From positions 2,294,001 to 2,358,000 of the forward strand of contig NZ_CP124681.1 of NCBI RefSeq assembly GCF_029961765.1: 64,000 nt of DNA, given 5' to 3'. This document shows, piece by piece, positions 62,963 to 64,000 of this stretch (its first letter is position 1; every line of letters begins with the position of its first letter). This DNA comes from Nocardioides sp. QY071. Lineage in GTDB: Bacteria; Actinomycetota; Actinomycetes; Propionibacteriales; Nocardioidaceae. The translations under genes and the position numbers were made by a program. Below the pieces are notes generated by a model that saw nothing but the letters and a program-made list of their open reading frames with translations, was not told the DNA's origin and ran no database searches.

Positions 62963-63240
62963 GCACGCGCATGCGCATCATCGCGACCCTCGACGGCCGC
63001 ATCGTCGTCTTCACCGGCTGGCGGGTCGCCGAGCTGCTCAAGGAGGCCGGCGCCAAGCCGATCTACGCCGGCACTGTCGGCGGCTGGATGATCGACCGGC
63101 ACCGCCTCGGCGACGTTCTGGCCTACCTCGAGCAGCGCAACATCTCTGTCACGGTGCTCGGCGAGGGCACTCACTCAGCGAGTACCCCTGAGGGTGTCAG
63201 CCGAACGGACACCCTTGCCGAGGACGGTGGTCTCTGGTGA
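62959..63240 (+). CDS. Small protein with an HTH-like segment
   Basis: A 93-aa frame beginning at TTG 62959 (TTGA overlap) or ATG 62971. RIIATLDGRIVVFTGWRVAE and LLKEAGAKPIYAGTVGGWMI look like a compact alpha/beta or winged-helix domain; RHRLGDVLAYLEQRNISVTV follows. No family recognised. Its stop overlaps the ATPase start by GTGA. Confidence 0.6.
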   Translation: MSTRMRIIATLDGRIVVFTGWRVAELLKEAGAKPIYAGTVGGWMIDRHRLGDVLAYLEQRNISVTVLGEGTHSASTPEGVSRTDTLAEDGGLW

Positions 63241-64000
63241 GCGCGGGAGGCTTCGGGCAGGACTATCCCGACGTCGAGGTGCCACCACCTGACCACCTCG
63301 TTGTAGGCGAGCCGGTCTTTCGCAGGTCGTGGAAGCCGGTCGACCTCTCCGACGTGCTCGACGGCGCCTGGAAGCCTGCAGAGCCCACGGTGGGCCGGCG
63401 TGCCGACGGGATCGGCTTGTTCTACCCGGGCAAGGTCCACACGGTCTCGAGCGAGTCGGAGGGCGGCAAGACGTGGCTGGTCCTCGCGGCCGTGGTCCAC
63501 GAGCTCAGCGTCGGCAACCACGTCGTCTACGTCGACTTCGAGGACGACGAGGGCGGCATCGTCGGCCGCCTGCTGACCTTGCAGGTCGACAAGCAGGCGA
63601 TCCGCGAGCGGTTCCACTACGTGCGCCCGCTGGACGCGCTGGGGAGTGGGATCCACCTCGACGACCTCGGCGTGCTCCTGCGCGACGTACAGCCCACCCT
63701 GGGCATCGTTGACGGTGTCACCGAGGCCATGACGCTCCACGGTCTCGACACCAACTCCAACTCGGACGCTGCGACGTTCGGTCGGATGCTCCCGCGGCGC
63801 CTCGCTGATGCTGGTGCTGCATCGGTGTCGCTCGACCACGTCACCAAGTCCGCGGAGGGCCGCGGTCGGTACAGCCTTGGAGCCGTTCACAAGCTCAACG
63901 CCCTCGATGGTGCCGCCTACGTGCTGGAGAACCGGAACTCGTTCGGCGTCGGGATCACCGGCAGGTCGACCATCCGGATCGCCAAGGACCGGCCCGGACA
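63237..64000 (+). CDS. RepA/AAA_25-type hexameric ATPase (partial, runs off the window)
   Basis: The first 254 or so codons of a RecA-fold ATPase. The Walker A-like motif SSESEGGKT is at residues 71-79, Walker B is LGIVDGVTEAM near 156-166, and a DHVTKSAEGRGRYSLGAVHK segment with a sensor-like Lys follows. This is the RepA/replicative-helicase-loader pattern of plasmid and prophage ATPases. The GTG at 63237 forms a GTGA overlap. The 3' end lies outside the window, so domain structure beyond the ATPase core is unknown. Confidence 0.82.
   Translation, partial: MSAGGFGQDYPDVEVPPPDHLVVGEPVFRRSWKPVDLSDVLDGAWKPAEPTVGRRADGIGLFYPGKVHTVSSESEGGKTWLVLAAVVHELSVGNHVVYVDFEDDEGGIVGRLLTLQVDKQAIRERFHYVRPLDALGSGIHLDDLGVLLRDVQPTLGIVDGVTEAMTLHGLDTNSNSDAATFGRMLPRRLADAGAASVSLDHVTKSAEGRGRYSLGAVHKLNALDGAAYVLENRNSFGVGITGRSTIRIAKDRPG

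Overview
The window looks like chromosome of a high-GC actinobacterium, most likely of the Nocardioidaceae (Nocardioides-like). The evidence is very GC-rich codon usage, many GTG starts, four-base GTGA/ATGA gene overlaps, and actinobacterial neighbourhoods (cinA-clgR, lhr-nei, DUF3046-recA-recX). No genome comparison was possible, so the genus is an inference.

Layout. 1-11.3 kb: tail of a secreted Ig-like repeat protein, CinA, ClgR, HtpX, Nei-type glycosylase, Lhr helicase, a sortase, two tandem MFS exporters and a TfoX-like protein. 11.4-17.5 kb: two unknown proteins, an ArsR/SRPBCC/maleylpyruvate-isomerase-like operon with a duplicated operator, an AraC/monooxygenase pair, and a scar-like stretch holding the 3' end of a tRNA. 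17.5-22 kb: NAD salvage (nrtR and a pncB-pncA fusion), an orphan N6 adenine methyltransferase and a VOC protein. 22-30.7 kb: secreted protein, IclR regulator and a complete histidine-degradation operon (hutH, hutU, M20 amidohydrolase, hutF, hutI). 30.7-39.1 kb: DM13 and DUF389 membrane proteins, a MITE-like repeat, a tiny GyrA-like protein, DinB, DUF3046, MFS, recA, recX, a phosphoribosyltransferase, PPK2, and a HipA-like/DUF3037 pair. 39.2-42.7 kb: assimilatory sulfate reduction operon. 43-48.2 kb: glyA, a CitAB/DcuSR-like two-component system and dctA. 48.2-53.5 kb: APH-like kinase, YihY, a K+ channel, small proteins (one with an SOS box, one with a stress-sigma-like promoter), a candidate small RNA and YjbQ. 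53.5-58.4 kb: a hydroxyquinol-type aromatic degradation cluster with an AraC regulator. 58.4-64 kb: TMEM175-like channel, then the left end of an integrative element inserted at the 3' end of a tRNA-Val-like gene and running off the window.

How the genes work together. Several blocks are self-contained pathways with their own regulators: HutHUFI with an IclR regulator (histidine to glutamate, with an M20 enzyme in place of HutG); NirA-CysH-CbiX (sulfate to sulfide plus siroheme); PncBA with NrtR and a palindrome; a flavin monooxygenase, an intradiol dioxygenase and maleylacetate reductase with an AraC regulator; DctA with its sensor and regulator. The DNA-repair core (lhr, nei, recA, recX, two LexA-like boxes) is interrupted by about 32 kb of other functions between clgR and DUF3046-recA.

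The most unusual items are a roughly 95-bp two-copy palindromic repeat, a 183-bp MITE-like element, the GyrA-C-gate-like mini-protein, the orphan SOS-controlled 69-aa gene, the pncB-pncA fusion, and the integrative element with a Topo VI-A/Spo11-like Toprim protein. No rRNA, intact tRNA or CRISPR array was seen.
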